A stretch of DNA of 64,000 bases from Rhizobium sp. CCGE 510. Its GTDB lineage: Bacteria > Pseudomonadota > Alphaproteobacteria > Rhizobiales > Rhizobiaceae. Every line of letters starts with the position of its first letter. Position 1 is the stretch's first letter. The notes beneath the pieces were generated by a model. It ran no database searches and was not told the DNA's origin. It worked only from the letters and a program-made list of their open reading frames with translations. Below, piece by piece: positions 30,986 through 39,995 of the stretch. A program made the translations under genes and the position numbers. Location of the stretch: positions 124,001 to 188,000 of the forward strand of contig NZ_AEYF01000026.1 in the NCBI RefSeq assembly GCF_000292525.1. Reading direction: 5' to 3'.

Positions 30986-32029
30986 ATGCGACTACTCGTT
31001 CTTGGTACGGGGGTGATGGCGAAAAACCAGCTCGCCCGCTTCCCCCTCATCGACGGCGTGACGGTGGTCGGTGCCGTCGACACCGATCCCGAGCGGCTTT
31101 CGGCCTTCGCCGACAAGTTCAACATCGAAAAGCGGTTTCTTTCACTGGAGGAGGCGATCGCCTGGGGTGAATTCGATGCGGCGACGAACGTCACGCCCGA
31201 CCGGATCCATCACCCGACGACCATGGCGCTGATTGCGGCGGGCAAACATGTGTTCTGCGAAAAGCCGTTGGCGGAGAACTATGCGAAGGCGCTGGAGATG
31301 ACGGAGGCGGCCGAAAAGGCCGGCGTCATCAACATGGTGAACCTGACCTACCGCAATGTCGCACCGCTGCAGCGCGCCCGTGAGATGGTACTATCAGGCG
31401 AGCTCGGCACGATCAGGCACGTCGAAGCCTCCTATCTGCAGAGCTGGCTCGTGTCGCGTGCCTGGGGCGATTGGCGCACGGAATCGACCTGGTTGTGGCG
31501 GCTTTCCACCGGCCACGGCTCGAACGGCGTGCTCGGCGACGTCGGTATCCATATCCTCGATTTCGCCGCCTATGGTGCGGCGACCGACATCGACCACGTC
31601 TTTGCGCGGCTGAAGACGTTCAACAAGGCGCCGGGCGGCCAGATCGGCGAGTATCTGCTCGATGCCAATGACAGCTTCACCATGTCTGTCGATTTCGCCA
31701 ATGGGGCGCTCGGCGTCATCCATGCCAGCCGCTGGGCGACAGGGCATCTGAACGAGTTGAAGCTGCGCATTTACGGCGAGAGAGGCAGCCTTGAGGTCAT
31801 CCATCGTCCGGGCGGCTCCGAACTGCATGGCTGCCTCGGCGAAGGTGTCGAAACCGCCACCTGGACGCAGATCGAGGTTGAACCGGTGGCGACCAATTAC
31901 GAGCGTTTTGCCGAGGCCGTGGCAAGCGGCATCCAGCCGGACCCGAATTTCCGCCATGCCGCCAACCTGCAGAAGGTGCTCGATCTTGCAATGGTGACCG
32001 AGCGCGAGCGGCGCGAGCGTAAGGTCTGA
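30986..32029 (+). CDS. Gfo/Idh/MocA oxidoreductase (ThuB-like)
   Basis: A 347-residue NAD(P)-dependent sugar dehydrogenase. It has a Rossmann motif at the N-terminus (LLVLGTGVMAKNQLARFP), the family signature HVFCEKPLAENYAKALEM with the catalytic lysine in EKP, and GDVGIHILDFAAYGA containing the likely catalytic Asp/His. It probably oxidises a sugar or disaccharide to its 3-keto form, as ThuB does with trehalose. It is an operon with the ThuA-like gene; GAGGAG precedes ATG 30986. A long hairpin follows the stop. Confidence 0.88.
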   Translation: MRLLVLGTGVMAKNQLARFPLIDGVTVVGAVDTDPERLSAFADKFNIEKRFLSLEEAIAWGEFDAATNVTPDRIHHPTTMALIAAGKHVFCEKPLAENYAKALEMTEAAEKAGVINMVNLTYRNVAPLQRAREMVLSGELGTIRHVEASYLQSWLVSRAWGDWRTESTWLWRLSTGHGSNGVLGDVGIHILDFAAYGAATDIDHVFARLKTFNKAPGGQIGEYLLDANDSFTMSVDFANGALGVIHASRWATGHLNELKLRIYGERGSLEVIHRPGGSELHGCLGEGVETATWTQIEVEPVATNYERFAEAVASGIQPDPNFRHAANLQKVLDLAMVTERERRERKV

Positions 32030-32037
32030 TCTGATAT

Positions 32038-32073
32038 CGAACCGCTTGCGACAGTGACATCGCAGGCGGTTCG
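32038..32073 (+). terminator. Hairpin after the ThuA/ThuB-like operon
   Basis: CGAACCGC (32038-32045) pairs with GCGGTTCG (32066-32073), with an inner GCGA/TCGC stem. It sits nine bases past the stop codon. There is no T-run, so it may be a weak or factor-assisted terminator or an mRNA end-protecting stem. Confidence 0.5.
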
Positions 32074-32111
32074 CTTGCCTTCACGCTGCCAGGCATAAAA
32101 GGGCAAGCCGC

Positions 32112-32549
32112 ATGAAAAGTCTTCTGACAAGCTGGCCGCTTTGGGCGCTTCTTTCCGCCGGCTTCGCAGCGCTTACGGCGATTTTCGCCAAAGTCGGCGT
32201 CGAGAACGTCAATTCCGATTTCGCGACCTTCATTCGCACCATCGTCATCCTGCTGGCGGCGGGAGTGATGGTCTATGTCACCGGCAACTGGCAGGAGCCG
32301 TCCTCGGTATCGAGCAGAAGCTGGCTCTTTCTGGGGCTCTCGGGCCTTGCTACCGGCGCATCGTGGATTTGCTATTTCCGCGCGCTGAAGCTCGGTGATG
32401 CCGCCCGTGTCGCGCCGATCGACAAGCTATCCGTCGTCTTCGTGGCCGTCTTTGCCGTGCTGTTCCTGGGCGAACGCCTAACGCTTCCGAATTGGCTCGG
32501 CGTCGTTATGATTGCGGGAGGCGCCGTGCTCGTCGCTTACAGGGCATGA
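32112..32549 (+). CDS. Half-size EamA-family transporter
   Basis: A 145-residue membrane protein with about five hydrophobic segments, matching a single EamA/DMT domain: WALLSAGFAALTAIFAKVGV at the start, WLFLGLSGLATGASWICYFR, then VAPIDKLSVVFVAVFAVLFLGE and the conserved E-R-L region. Full DMT transporters have two such halves, while this type works as a dimer of single units. Exported metabolite unknown. It is a single gene on the plus strand. Confidence 0.87.
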   Translation: MKSLLTSWPLWALLSAGFAALTAIFAKVGVENVNSDFATFIRTIVILLAAGVMVYVTGNWQEPSSVSSRSWLFLGLSGLATGASWICYFRALKLGDAARVAPIDKLSVVFVAVFAVLFLGERLTLPNWLGVVMIAGGAVLVAYRA

Positions 32550-32584
32550 ATCGGCGACACGCATAATGCGTTTTCGTCACACAC

Positions 32585-32612
32585 GGAAAAAGGCCCTGCC
32601 GAAGCAGGGCCT
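32585..32612 (-). terminator. Intrinsic terminator of the glycine-zipper gene
   Basis: AGGCCCTGC/GCAGGGCCT (32591-32612) is a perfect 9-bp stem with a CGAA (minus strand TTCG) tetraloop. Read on the minus strand it is followed by TTTTTCC. It lies 40 bases past the end of the minus-strand gene. Confidence 0.85.
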
Positions 32613-32651
32613 GAAGTTGCCGAGCCGCAGCAAGCGGCTTCGGTTGCTGGA

Positions 32652-33047
32652 TTATTCTATGACCTGAACCACGCGGTGGGTGCGGGGTTCGACGATCACA
32701 TGTTGATTGTTGATGACCGTATAGGCATATTTCGGATTGTCTGGGACCGGTGTGACGACGACATCGGCCGGAAGCGGCTTGCCGACGACGATCGGCTCCT
32801 GGACGACCACGGAGGCGGTCGGGGCCGGCTGCTGCTGGACATAGGTCACGACCTCACGCGGCGGCGGATCGACTACGGCGCCGGCGACACCACCGGCCAC
32901 GCCGCCAATGGCAGCACCCACAGGGCCACCGACGATCGCGCCGGTGATGGCGCCGCCGGCTGCACCGGTCACGGCGCCATCGGCGAGCGCGTTGGTTGCA
33001 AGTGACGACAGCGCAAGGGCGCTGGAGACAAGTAGAATCTTGTACAT
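32652..33047 (-). CDS. Exported glycine-zipper / DUF1236 protein
   Basis: A 131-residue exported protein. The signal peptide is ~1-23 (MYKILLVSSALALSSLATNA). Next comes a glycine-zipper stretch (~24-60, repeated G-x3-G such as AAGGAITGAIVGGPVGAAIG). A Pro/Gln linker follows, then a C-terminal DUF1236-like domain (KPLPADVVVTPVPDNPKYAY, TVINNQHVIVEPRTHRVVQV). It is probably outer-membrane or periplasmic. The start is ATG 33047. A perfect EcfG promoter ends 34 bases upstream, so stress-induced expression is predicted. A strong terminator follows the gene. Confidence 0.83.
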   Translation of the reverse strand: MYKILLVSSALALSSLATNALADGAVTGAAGGAITGAIVGGPVGAAIGGVAGGVAGAVVDPPPREVVTYVQQQPAPTASVVVQEPIVVGKPLPADVVVTPVPDNPKYAYTVINNQHVIVEPRTHRVVQVIE

Positions 33048-33080
33048 TTTGCTTTTCCTTTGCTGGGGTTGCATTTGGGT

Positions 33081-33105
33081 AACGACCGCGCCAATCCGAG
33101 GTTCC
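33081..33105 (-). promoter_or_regulatory. EcfG-type promoter of the glycine-zipper gene
   Basis: On the minus strand GGAAC (33105-33101), a 16-base spacer and CGTT (33084-33081) match the EcfG consensus exactly, 34 bases before the start codon. This spacing gives a short leader of about 25 bases. Confidence 0.85.
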
Positions 33106-33179
33106 GGCGGCAGAGGGTCACGCTTTGGAAGGCCGATTCACATTCTGTGAGGCGGCCGAAGCCATCCGCCGCGGTTGGA

Positions 33180-34289
33180 TTATTCCAGCCGCCGGCGGAA
33201 GAGCCAGGCGGCGGCGCTGAGTGTGACGGCGGCGATCAGCGCCAGCGGGATCGTCTGGTTCACCACCTCGCTCAAAGGGATATCCTTGAGGAAAACGCCT
33301 TTGACGATCACTAGGAAATAGCGCAGCGGATTGATCAAGGTCACCGGCTGCAGCCATGCGGGCATATTTTCGATCGGCGTCGCGAAGCCTGAGAGCAGCA
33401 TGGCCGGGACCATGAACAGGAAGGCGCCGAGGATCGCCTGTTGCTGGGTCATCGATAGCGCCGAAATAAAAAGGCCGAGGCCGGCGACCGAGCCGAGATA
33501 AAAGACCGCGCTGCCGTAAAGCAGGAAAAGCGAGCCGCGCAACGGCACCTCGAAGAGGAAGACGGCGGCCAGGATATAGACGGTGATGTGGAAGAGGCCG
33601 ATCATCATCGGCGGGATCAGCTTGCCGATCAGAATTTCGTGCATGCGCAGCGGCGAGACAATCAATTGATCGAAGGTGCCGAGTTCGCGCTCGCGGGCGA
33701 TCGACAAAGCCGTGACGATCAGGCCGATCAGGAGCGCGATGCTGGCGATCAGGTTCGGCACCATGAACCATTGGTAGGTGAGGTTCGGGTTGAACCAATT
33801 GCGCGGTACGGTCGAGACGATCTCGGCACCGGCACGCCGGCCGGCCGGCGTCTCGGCGGCGAGAGCCGCGGCGATCTGCTGGAGATAGCCAGCGACGATC
33901 TGCGAGGCGTTGGAGCGGCGGCCATCGAGCACCACCTGCAGATCAACAGGCGTTCCCGCCTCGATATTGCGTGAAAAATCCGGGCCGATTTCGACCGCTG
34001 CAATGGCCGTCTGGGTATCGATTGCCAGTTTGACGTCCGCCTGGCTACCCGCCATCTCGATCCGGCGGAAGGTCGGCGAGCCATCGATGCGCTCGATCAG
34101 CTCCTGGCTCCAGTGGCCGCTGTCGCGATTGAGGATCATGACGTCGACATTGCGCACTTCGAGTGTCGCCGCATAGGAAAAGACCAGAAGCTGGACGATC
34201 GGTGGGCCGATCAGGATGGCGCGGCCCTTGGGGTCGCGCAGCACGGCGAGCAGTTCCTTGATGATCAGGGCGTAGAGCCTTGTCCACAT
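33180..34289 (-). CDS. ybhR: ABC-2 type exporter permease YbhR-like
   Basis: Inner-membrane permease of an ABC-2 drug/small-molecule exporter, 369 residues. One N-terminal membrane helix (~20-45) is followed by a ~140-residue periplasmic domain. Five membrane segments in the C-terminal half include the ABC-2 motif around IARERELGTFDQLIVSPLRM. It is the last gene of the cecR-ybhGFSR-type operon; its ATG at 34289 is one base after the ybhS-like stop. It forms a heterodimer with the neighbouring permease in the YbhFSR complex. Confidence 0.9.
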   Translation of the reverse strand: MWTRLYALIIKELLAVLRDPKGRAILIGPPIVQLLVFSYAATLEVRNVDVMILNRDSGHWSQELIERIDGSPTFRRIEMAGSQADVKLAIDTQTAIAAVEIGPDFSRNIEAGTPVDLQVVLDGRRSNASQIVAGYLQQIAAALAAETPAGRRAGAEIVSTVPRNWFNPNLTYQWFMVPNLIASIALLIGLIVTALSIARERELGTFDQLIVSPLRMHEILIGKLIPPMMIGLFHITVYILAAVFLFEVPLRGSLFLLYGSAVFYLGSVAGLGLFISALSMTQQQAILGAFLFMVPAMLLSGFATPIENMPAWLQPVTLINPLRYFLVIVKGVFLKDIPLSEVVNQTIPLALIAAVTLSAAAWLFRRRLE

Positions 34290-34290
34290 C

Positions 34291-35433
34291 TCAGCCGATC
34301 CTCTTTCGGGTGCTGCGCGCTGCAAGCGCGAACATGATGGCGCCGATCGTCAGCATCACGCCGATCGCCTGTGCAAACATCGGCCAGATATCGCCGGCGA
34401 GAAACACCGTCTGCAGGCTGGGGATCAGGTAGCGCGCCGGCACGATGAAGGTGGCCCACTGGATCACCGTCGGCATGGAATTGATCTCGAACAGGAAGCC
34501 CGACAGCAGGAAGGCCGGTAGGAAGGCCGAGATCAGCGCCAGTTGCGAGGCTAGGAACTGGTTCTTCGTTGCCGTCGAGATCAGCAGGCCCTGGCCGAGT
34601 GCCGGGATCAGGAAGGCAGCCGAAAGCGCGTAGAGCGCTGCGACGGAGCCGCGGAACGGCACGCCGAAGAGGAAGACTGCAAGCAGCACGCAGAGCGTCA
34701 TCGAAGTGAGGCCAAGCAGGAAATAGGGCAGGATCTTGCCGATGAGCAATTCAACCGCCGTTACCGGCGTCGCCATCATCGCCTCCATGGTGCCGCGCTC
34801 CCATTCGCGGGCGACGACGAGCGAGGTCAGAAGCGTGCCGACCAGCGTCATGACGATGGCGATCGAACCGGGCACGAGGAAATTGCGGCTGGTGAGCTCA
34901 GGATTGAACCAGAAGCGCTGCTCGACCGAGATGGCGGGATGGGAGGAGACGACGTCCGCCTGCCTCTGCCGCTCCCAGTTGGCGACGGCGCCCTGCGCGT
35001 AATTCTGCACGAAGTTCGCCGTATTCGGGTCGGAGCCGTCGACGATCACCTGGATATCGGGACGGTTGCCGGCGATATAGTCCGTGGTGAAATCGGCTGG
35101 AATGACGACGATGCCGCGCACCTTGCCGAGCACGAGATCTTCCTCGAACAGGCGCCGGTCGCGGCCGACGGCGACTTGGAAATAATGCGACGCCTGGAAA
35201 CTTGCCGACAGATCCTGTGTCAGCGGCGTCATCTCCTCGGTTACAAGGCCGATGCGGGTGCGGGTGGTGTCGAGCGAGACGCCGTAGCCGAAGAGAAAGA
35301 GCAGGATCAGCGGCAGCACGAAGGCGATGAGGATGCTGCTCGGATCGCGGATCGCCTGGTAACTTTCCTTGCGCACCAGGGCTGAAAGACGCCGAATCCG
35401 GCCAAGTTTGGGTTCATGAGGGGAAGCGCTCAT
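34291..35433 (-). CDS. ybhS: ABC-2 type exporter permease YbhS-like
   Basis: Second ABC-2 permease, 380 residues with the same layout as its neighbour: a helix at ~32-52, a large periplasmic loop, then five membrane segments. The conserved cytoplasmic-helix motif is VAREWERGTMEAMMATPVTA. It overlaps the ATPase gene by four bases (ATG 35433). In E. coli the YbhFSR exporter affects sensitivity to cefoperazone and chloramphenicol and has been linked to cation efflux; the substrate here is unknown. Confidence 0.9.
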   Translation of the reverse strand: MSASPHEPKLGRIRRLSALVRKESYQAIRDPSSILIAFVLPLILLFLFGYGVSLDTTRTRIGLVTEEMTPLTQDLSASFQASHYFQVAVGRDRRLFEEDLVLGKVRGIVVIPADFTTDYIAGNRPDIQVIVDGSDPNTANFVQNYAQGAVANWERQRQADVVSSHPAISVEQRFWFNPELTSRNFLVPGSIAIVMTLVGTLLTSLVVAREWERGTMEAMMATPVTAVELLIGKILPYFLLGLTSMTLCVLLAVFLFGVPFRGSVAALYALSAAFLIPALGQGLLISTATKNQFLASQLALISAFLPAFLLSGFLFEINSMPTVIQWATFIVPARYLIPSLQTVFLAGDIWPMFAQAIGVMLTIGAIMFALAARSTRKRIG

Positions 35434-37172
35434 GCGGCATCCTCCGCTTCCGATTGCCGCACCAGGGCGATGAAGGCGTCCTCCATCGTCGGGTCGGGCA
35501 AATCTTTGCTTGCCACGCGAGCCTTCAACTCATCGGGCGAGCCGAGTGCGATCGAGCGGCCGCGATAAATCAGCGAGATGCGGTCGCAATACTCAGCCTC
35601 GTCCATGAAGTGGGTGGTGACGAGCACGGTAACGCCTTTTTCCACGAGCGCATTGATATGCGTCCAGAATTCGCGCCGGGTGATCGGATCGACGCCGGAG
35701 GTCGGCTCGTCGAGGAAAAGGGCACGCGGCTCGTGCATGACGGCGCAGGCAAGCGCCAGGCGCTGCTTTAGCCCGAGCGGCAGGTCCTTGGCGGGCTTGC
35801 GGGCGTGACGGCCGAAATCGAAGATGCCGAGCATCAGTTCGATGCGCTCGCGCTTGTGCTGGCCGCGAAGGCCATAGACGCCGGCGAAGAATTCGAGGTT
35901 CTGGATGACGGTGAGGTCACCGTAGAGCGAGAATTTCTGCGCCATGTAACCAAGCTGGTTACGAGCTTCGGCAGCATCGCGGCGAAGATCGAAACCGGCG
36001 ACCCGGCCTTCGCCGCCGGTCGGCTTCAGCAGGCCGCAGAGCATCTTGAAGGTGGTGGACTTGCCGGCGCCGTTCGGGCCGAGCAGGCCGAAGATCTCGC
36101 CGCGGCGGATATCGAAGCTGATATCGTCGGCAGCGGTGAAATCGCCGAAACGTTTGGTCAGGCCTTTGGCCTCGATGACCGGCCGGTCGCCTTCAGCCTT
36201 CAGCGGTTCCTGCGCTTCCGCCAGCCTGGAGCGGCCGCCAGGCCCGCCGCCCAGCATGTCGACGAAGGCATCCTCGAAGCGGGGCGGGGCGGGGGCGAGC
36301 GTTGCGCCATCGCCGGCCGATCCGATATCTGGTTTCTGATCCTTGGCGGCGACGAGGCGGATCGCCTCGCCTTGGATCACGCCGTCGATGACGCCATCTG
36401 CCTGCAGAAGCCCGGCAAGCACTTGCCGGCGGCGCCCCGATATGCCCGAAACGCGGAAGACCCGATCGCTGACGCGGCCGGTCATGTCAGCCGGTTTTCC
36501 CGAAAACAGCAGTTTTCCCTGGTTCAAGAGCAGCACGTGGTCGCAGGCCTCAGCCTCATCCAGATAGGCAGTGGACCAGAGCACGCCGATGCCTTCCTTG
36601 GTCAGGTTTTCGACCATCTTCCAGAGGTCACGACGCGAGATCGGATCGACGCCGACGCCCGGCTCGTCGAGCAACAGCAGGCGCGGCTTCTTCAAAAGCG
36701 CACAGGCAAGACCGAGCTTCTGCCTCATGCCGCCGGAGAGTTTTCCGGCAAGCCTGCCGGTAAAGCGCTTGAGATCGGTGAAGGTCAGCAGTTCGTCGAA
36801 GGCGCTGGCGCGTTCGCTCTTCGGCAGGCCGCGCAGATCGGCATAGAGATCGAGGTTTTCCTGCACCGACAGGTCCTCATAGAGGCCGAAGCGCTGCGGC
36901 ATGTAACCGATGGCCGCCTGGATGCCGGCGGCATTCTTGCTCGTGTCGAAGCCGAGAACTTCCACCGTTCCGGTATCAGGCAGCATCAGGCCGGTCATCA
37001 GCCGGATCAGTGTCGTCTTGCCGGCGCCGTCTGGACCGACGAGGCCGGTGATCGCACCGCCGCCGATGACGCCGGAGACGGCGTCGAGGGCAGGGGGTGC
37101 ATCGCCGAAGCGCTTGGTGACGCCGTCGATCCGGACGAGCGGCTTGTCGTCCCGGCCGGGTTCGACGGTCAT
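35430..37172 (-). CDS. ybhF: Tandem ABC exporter ATPase YbhF-like
   Basis: A 580-residue fusion of two ABC ATPase domains. First half: Walker [10 protein letters not shown] (~46-54), signature [12 protein letters not shown], Walker [12 protein letters not shown]. Second half (~330-560): Walker [10 protein letters not shown], a degenerate signature [12 protein letters not shown], Walker [13 protein letters not shown] single polypeptide thus provides both nucleotide sites for the YbhS/YbhR permease pair. It overlaps the ybhG-like and ybhS-like genes by four bases each. Confidence 0.93.
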   Translation of the reverse strand: MTVEPGRDDKPLVRIDGVTKRFGDAPPALDAVSGVIGGGAITGLVGPDGAGKTTLIRLMTGLMLPDTGTVEVLGFDTSKNAAGIQAAIGYMPQRFGLYEDLSVQENLDLYADLRGLPKSERASAFDELLTFTDLKRFTGRLAGKLSGGMRQKLGLACALLKKPRLLLLDEPGVGVDPISRRDLWKMVENLTKEGIGVLWSTAYLDEAEACDHVLLLNQGKLLFSGKPADMTGRVSDRVFRVSGISGRRRQVLAGLLQADGVIDGVIQGEAIRLVAAKDQKPDIGSAGDGATLAPAPPRFEDAFVDMLGGGPGGRSRLAEAQEPLKAEGDRPVIEAKGLTKRFGDFTAADDISFDIRRGEIFGLLGPNGAGKSTTFKMLCGLLKPTGGEGRVAGFDLRRDAAEARNQLGYMAQKFSLYGDLTVIQNLEFFAGVYGLRGQHKRERIELMLGIFDFGRHARKPAKDLPLGLKQRLALACAVMHEPRALFLDEPTSGVDPITRREFWTHINALVEKGVTVLVTTHFMDEAEYCDRISLIYRGRSIALGSPDELKARVASKDLPDPTMEDAFIALVRQSEAEDAA

Positions 37173-38179
37173 TGTCCGCCCGCCGCAGGCGTCGGAAGCC
37201 GCACGGTGACCGGCATGCCCTGGCGCAGATCCGGGCCGGGCTGGTCGATGACGATCCTCAGGCGATAGACGAGATCGGTTCTGAGCTCCGGCGTCTCCAC
37301 CGATTTCGGGGTGAATTCGGCGACCGGCGAGATGAAGCCGATCGTGCCTTCATAGGGCTTGTCCGGCGCCGTGTCGGAGGCGACGGAAACCTTCATGCTG
37401 GGGTGAAGGCGGCCGAGATCGGGTTCGGCGATATAGCTGCGCACCCAGACTGGTTTGGTCAGGGACAATACGAAGACGGTGTCGGCCGGCGAGACGATCG
37501 CACCATTTTCCCGCACACGTGAGAGGATGACGCCATCGTTCGGGGCGCGAAGCTCGGTATCTGCAAGCGAGGTGCGGGCCGAGGCAAGGCTCGCCTCGGC
37601 AGCCTTCACCTGCGCGTCGGCGGCGGCGATATCTTCGACGCGCGAACCTTCCTGCAGCAACTTCAGCGCCTCGCCGGCGGAATCGGAGCGGGCGGCGGCC
37701 ATGGCCCTTGCGGCGGTCGCCTGGTCAAGACTCGCCTCGGAAATCGTGCCCTGCGGACGAAGCTGGCGGGCGCGGTCATAGGCGAGGTTGGCGTTTTCGA
37801 GATCTGCCAGGCTTTCATCATAGGCGGCGCGCGCCTGGGCGATCTCTGTCGGGCGCGGGCCGGCCTTCAGCTTGTCGAGCGTTGCGCGAAGAGCTGCGGC
37901 ATTGGCTTCGCCAGAGCGGACGGCAAATTCATAGGGTGCGGCATCGAGCTTGGCCAGAACCGTTCCGCTCTTGACGACATCGCCCTCGTCGACGTGAAGT
38001 TCGGAAAGGCGACCGCTGACACGGAAGCCGAGTGAGACCTGGCGGATATCGACATTGCCGTAAAGGACAAATTCGCGGCGGGCTTCGGGCAGCCAGCCGA
38101 GTTTTTCGGGCAGGCCGTACCACCAGGCGGCGCCCGCCGCAACGAGGAGAAGGAGGGCGAGGGGAAGGATGCGTTTCAT
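37169..38179 (-). CDS. ybhG: HlyD-family membrane fusion protein YbhG-like
   Basis: Periplasmic adaptor of the exporter, 336 residues. It has an N-terminal signal-anchor (~4-21, [18 protein letters not shown]). A lipoyl-type half follows ([20 protein letters not shown]), then a coiled-coil hairpin (~85-200, many Ala/Glu/Gln) and the second lipoyl/beta-barrel part ([20 protein letters not shown]). It would link the YbhFSR inner-membrane complex to an outer-membrane channel that is not encoded in this operon. Four-base overlaps join it to cecR and ybhF. Confidence 0.92.
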   Translation of the reverse strand: MKRILPLALLLLVAAGAAWWYGLPEKLGWLPEARREFVLYGNVDIRQVSLGFRVSGRLSELHVDEGDVVKSGTVLAKLDAAPYEFAVRSGEANAAALRATLDKLKAGPRPTEIAQARAAYDESLADLENANLAYDRARQLRPQGTISEASLDQATAARAMAAARSDSAGEALKLLQEGSRVEDIAAADAQVKAAEASLASARTSLADTELRAPNDGVILSRVRENGAIVSPADTVFVLSLTKPVWVRSYIAEPDLGRLHPSMKVSVASDTAPDKPYEGTIGFISPVAEFTPKSVETPELRTDLVYRLRIVIDQPGPDLRQGMPVTVRLPTPAAGGQ

Positions 38180-38880
38180 GCTGCGCCTGCCTTCGACGGG
38201 GCGAGCACATCGACCAGTTCAGCGGCGAGGCCGCGCAAGGTTTGCACCTGTTCCGGGCCGACGGCGTCCCATTCCATCTGGGTAAGCACGGCCGCATGGG
38301 TGACGCGAAAGACGAGGATGCTGCCGATAAGGGTGAAGGTGCGCAGGCGCACATGTTCCGAGGCGGGATCCTCACGCAGGATGACGCCGATCAGCCGCCG
38401 GCTCATCTCGATCATCGGCCGCATGATGCCCTGATAGACCCTTGCGAAGGCTTCGGTCGGCTCCATTTGCTCGCGGATCAGGAAGCGCGCCCAGGATTCG
38501 GATTCCTTGCCGACGAAAAGCGTCACCATTGTCTGGAGAATGTCTGCGAGGAAGCGACGGGCTTCGGTTTCGCCGAGTGGTTTTCCAGCGGCATCGAGCG
38601 TCATAAGATGTGTGCCGATGCGCGCCCTCATGTCACCGACATGCATATCGATGCGGGCCATCAGATACTCGGCGGTGGCGATGTAGAGGCCTTCCTTGCT
38701 GCCGAAATAATAGGGGATCGCCTGCAGGTTGACGCCGGCCGCCTCGGTGAGCTGACGTGTCGAGGCGCCATCGAAGCCGTAACGGCCGAAGACGTCGAGG
38801 GCAGCGGAAAGCATCTTCTGGCGTGCGATCTCGGCGCGGGCGGATGCTGGCGGAGTTTGGGCGTCGCGTTCCTGGTTCAT
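38176..38880 (-). CDS. cecR: TetR-family regulator CecR (YbiH)-like
   Basis: A 234-residue TetR repressor with a C-terminal DUF1956-like ligand domain. The helix-turn-helix is at ~20-65 ([20 protein letters not shown], then [20 protein letters not shown]). The C-terminal part includes [18 protein letters not shown], characteristic of the CecR group. It is first in the operon with ybhG-ybhF-ybhS-ybhR, the same gene order as in E. coli, and overlaps ybhG by four bases. A palindrome within the promoter just upstream suggests autoregulation of the whole operon. Confidence 0.92.
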   Translation of the reverse strand: MNQERDAQTPPASARAEIARQKMLSAALDVFGRYGFDGASTRQLTEAAGVNLQAIPYYFGSKEGLYIATAEYLMARIDMHVGDMRARIGTHLMTLDAAGKPLGETEARRFLADILQTMVTLFVGKESESWARFLIREQMEPTEAFARVYQGIMRPMIEMSRRLIGVILREDPASEHVRLRTFTLIGSILVFRVTHAAVLTQMEWDAVGPEQVQTLRGLAAELVDVLAPSKAGAA

Positions 38881-38886
38881 AACGGC

Positions 38887-38923
38887 CTTATAACGCCGGA
38901 TCCATAATAAGTCAATCGATTGA
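38887..38923 (-). promoter_or_regulatory. cecR operon promoter with overlapping palindrome
   Basis: On the minus strand TTGACT (38915-38910), a 17-base spacer and TATAAG (38892-38887) form a good housekeeping promoter. A perfect 12-bp palindrome, TCAATCGATTGA (38912-38923), overlaps the -35 element and suits a TetR operator. The predicted transcription start falls at about 38880, on the A of the cecR ATG. Confidence 0.65.
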
Positions 38924-39222
38924 TATATTTCTTGTCAGGCTCAATGTATCTGGAGATTTCAGTTGCCTGCGGTAACCTTCGGCAAAAAAGCAAAGAGGCC
39001 CGTGGCGAACGGACCTCTGAGGGTTCTCAAGATGGAAGAGAAACCAAGCCTTGGGGTTGGCTGCTTGGCTGCTAACAGGCGGCGATGCGCCATCGCAAAT
39101 TTTCGCGACACGAATGTGTCTGGCGCCACGCATTTAGGGAAGAAATGGCCGGCTCTTTTTTACTGTTTTTGCGATCATTTTTTGACACAAATCTGCCTTG
39201 CTCTTTCAGTATCGCCGAGGAG
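38924..39222. other. Intergenic stretch, no gene supported
   Basis: Between the divergent cecR promoter and a small membrane-protein frame. Open frames here (for example 38963-39259) have poor codon use and no homology I recognise. Nothing else was identified except AT-rich sequence near 39155-39185. Confidence 0.5.
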
Positions 39223-39375
39223 ATGCGTATTCAAATTTATATCATTGCGCTGCTCCTGAGCGCCATCATGTGGTCGATCTCGTTCGATGCGGCGCGTGAA
39301 TCCTATCATGCTGCGCAAAGTGCGGGATTGATGCCGAACCTGCATATCAACAAGCGGCTGGATCGCGTTCTTTAG
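39223..39375 (+). CDS. Possible 50-residue membrane peptide
   Basis: Starts at ATG 39223 directly after GAGGAG, a close but usable ribosome-binding site. The 50 residues have one N-terminal membrane segment (IYIIALLLSAIMWSISF) followed by a polar tail (DAARESYHAAQSAGLMPNLH, INKRLDRVL). The family is not recognised. The plausible hydrophobic-plus-polar layout and codon use favour a real small gene, but the evidence is modest. Confidence 0.45.
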   Translation: MRIQIYIIALLLSAIMWSISFDAARESYHAAQSAGLMPNLHINKRLDRVL

Positions 39376-39481
39376 AGCGATCTGCGTCCAAATCATCGGC
39401 ATATTTGCCGACGTCGCATTCCCGGCCATGCGGGTCCGTGAACCTATTTTCCTGGTGAGTGCCGAGCCCTTCCAGAGAAAA

Positions 39482-39501
39482 TCAAATTTCGTAAAATTTG
39501 A
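39482..39501. promoter_or_regulatory. Inverted repeat upstream of small exported-protein gene
   Basis: TCAAATTT-CGTA-AAATTTGA is a perfect 8-bp inverted repeat. It overlaps TTGACT (39498-39503), a possible -35 element, about 135 bases before the next gene. It has operator-like geometry; the binding factor is unknown. Confidence 0.4.
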
Positions 39502-39636
39502 CTGATCTACTTAAAAGCCCTGCAAATACTGATGTGTAGAGTGGCCTCATGAAAGCGACCGAAGCGTGGACAGACGCAGCGATCGTTTGGAGACGGGCGA
39601 AGCGAAGCCCGCCGATCCGCAAACGGGGACTTCGAC

Positions 39637-39951
39637 ATGCATAAAATTCTTGCTGCCATGGCTTTGACTTTGACCATCACCGGCGCTGCCGGCCCGGCGC
39701 TCGCCATCGGCCCCGCCAGCCTTGGCCGCGATCTGATGTACACCTCTGCCATCGGCCATTCGCCCGAAATTCCGTTGACGACACGCGCCGGTTTCGTGCG
39801 CCCGGCGGTGCCTTTCGTCCTGCGCAGCCCTGCTCAAATCGAGGGCGAGGATTATCAGCTCAAGGCCTATTCGCAGAAGCTGACCGTTGTCGTCGACTAT
39901 GTGTTTTCGAAGGCGGTCGACGCGGTGCAGGCGGTGACGTTTCTGCGCTGA
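39637..39951 (+). CDS. Small exported protein of unknown function
   Basis: A 104-residue protein with a clear signal peptide (~1-23, ILAAMALTLTITGAAGPALA). The mature part is ~80 residues without cysteines and contains GFVRPAVPFVLRSPAQIEGE. It resembles short periplasmic proteins common in Rhizobiales, but I cannot name a family. It is preceded by a possible operator and converges on the UDP-glucuronate epimerase gene, 44 bases away. Confidence 0.7.
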   Translation: MHKILAAMALTLTITGAAGPALAIGPASLGRDLMYTSAIGHSPEIPLTTRAGFVRPAVPFVLRSPAQIEGEDYQLKAYSQKLTVVVDYVFSKAVDAVQAVTFLR

Positions 39952-39995
39952 TTCCGGGTCACAGAAAGTACTTTCGGTTCGGCGTTGGGGATAAT

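Noticed and set aside
35805..37268. 487-codon plus-strand frame opposite the tandem ABC ATPase
   Set aside because: Antisense to two clear ATPase domains; no motif of its own.
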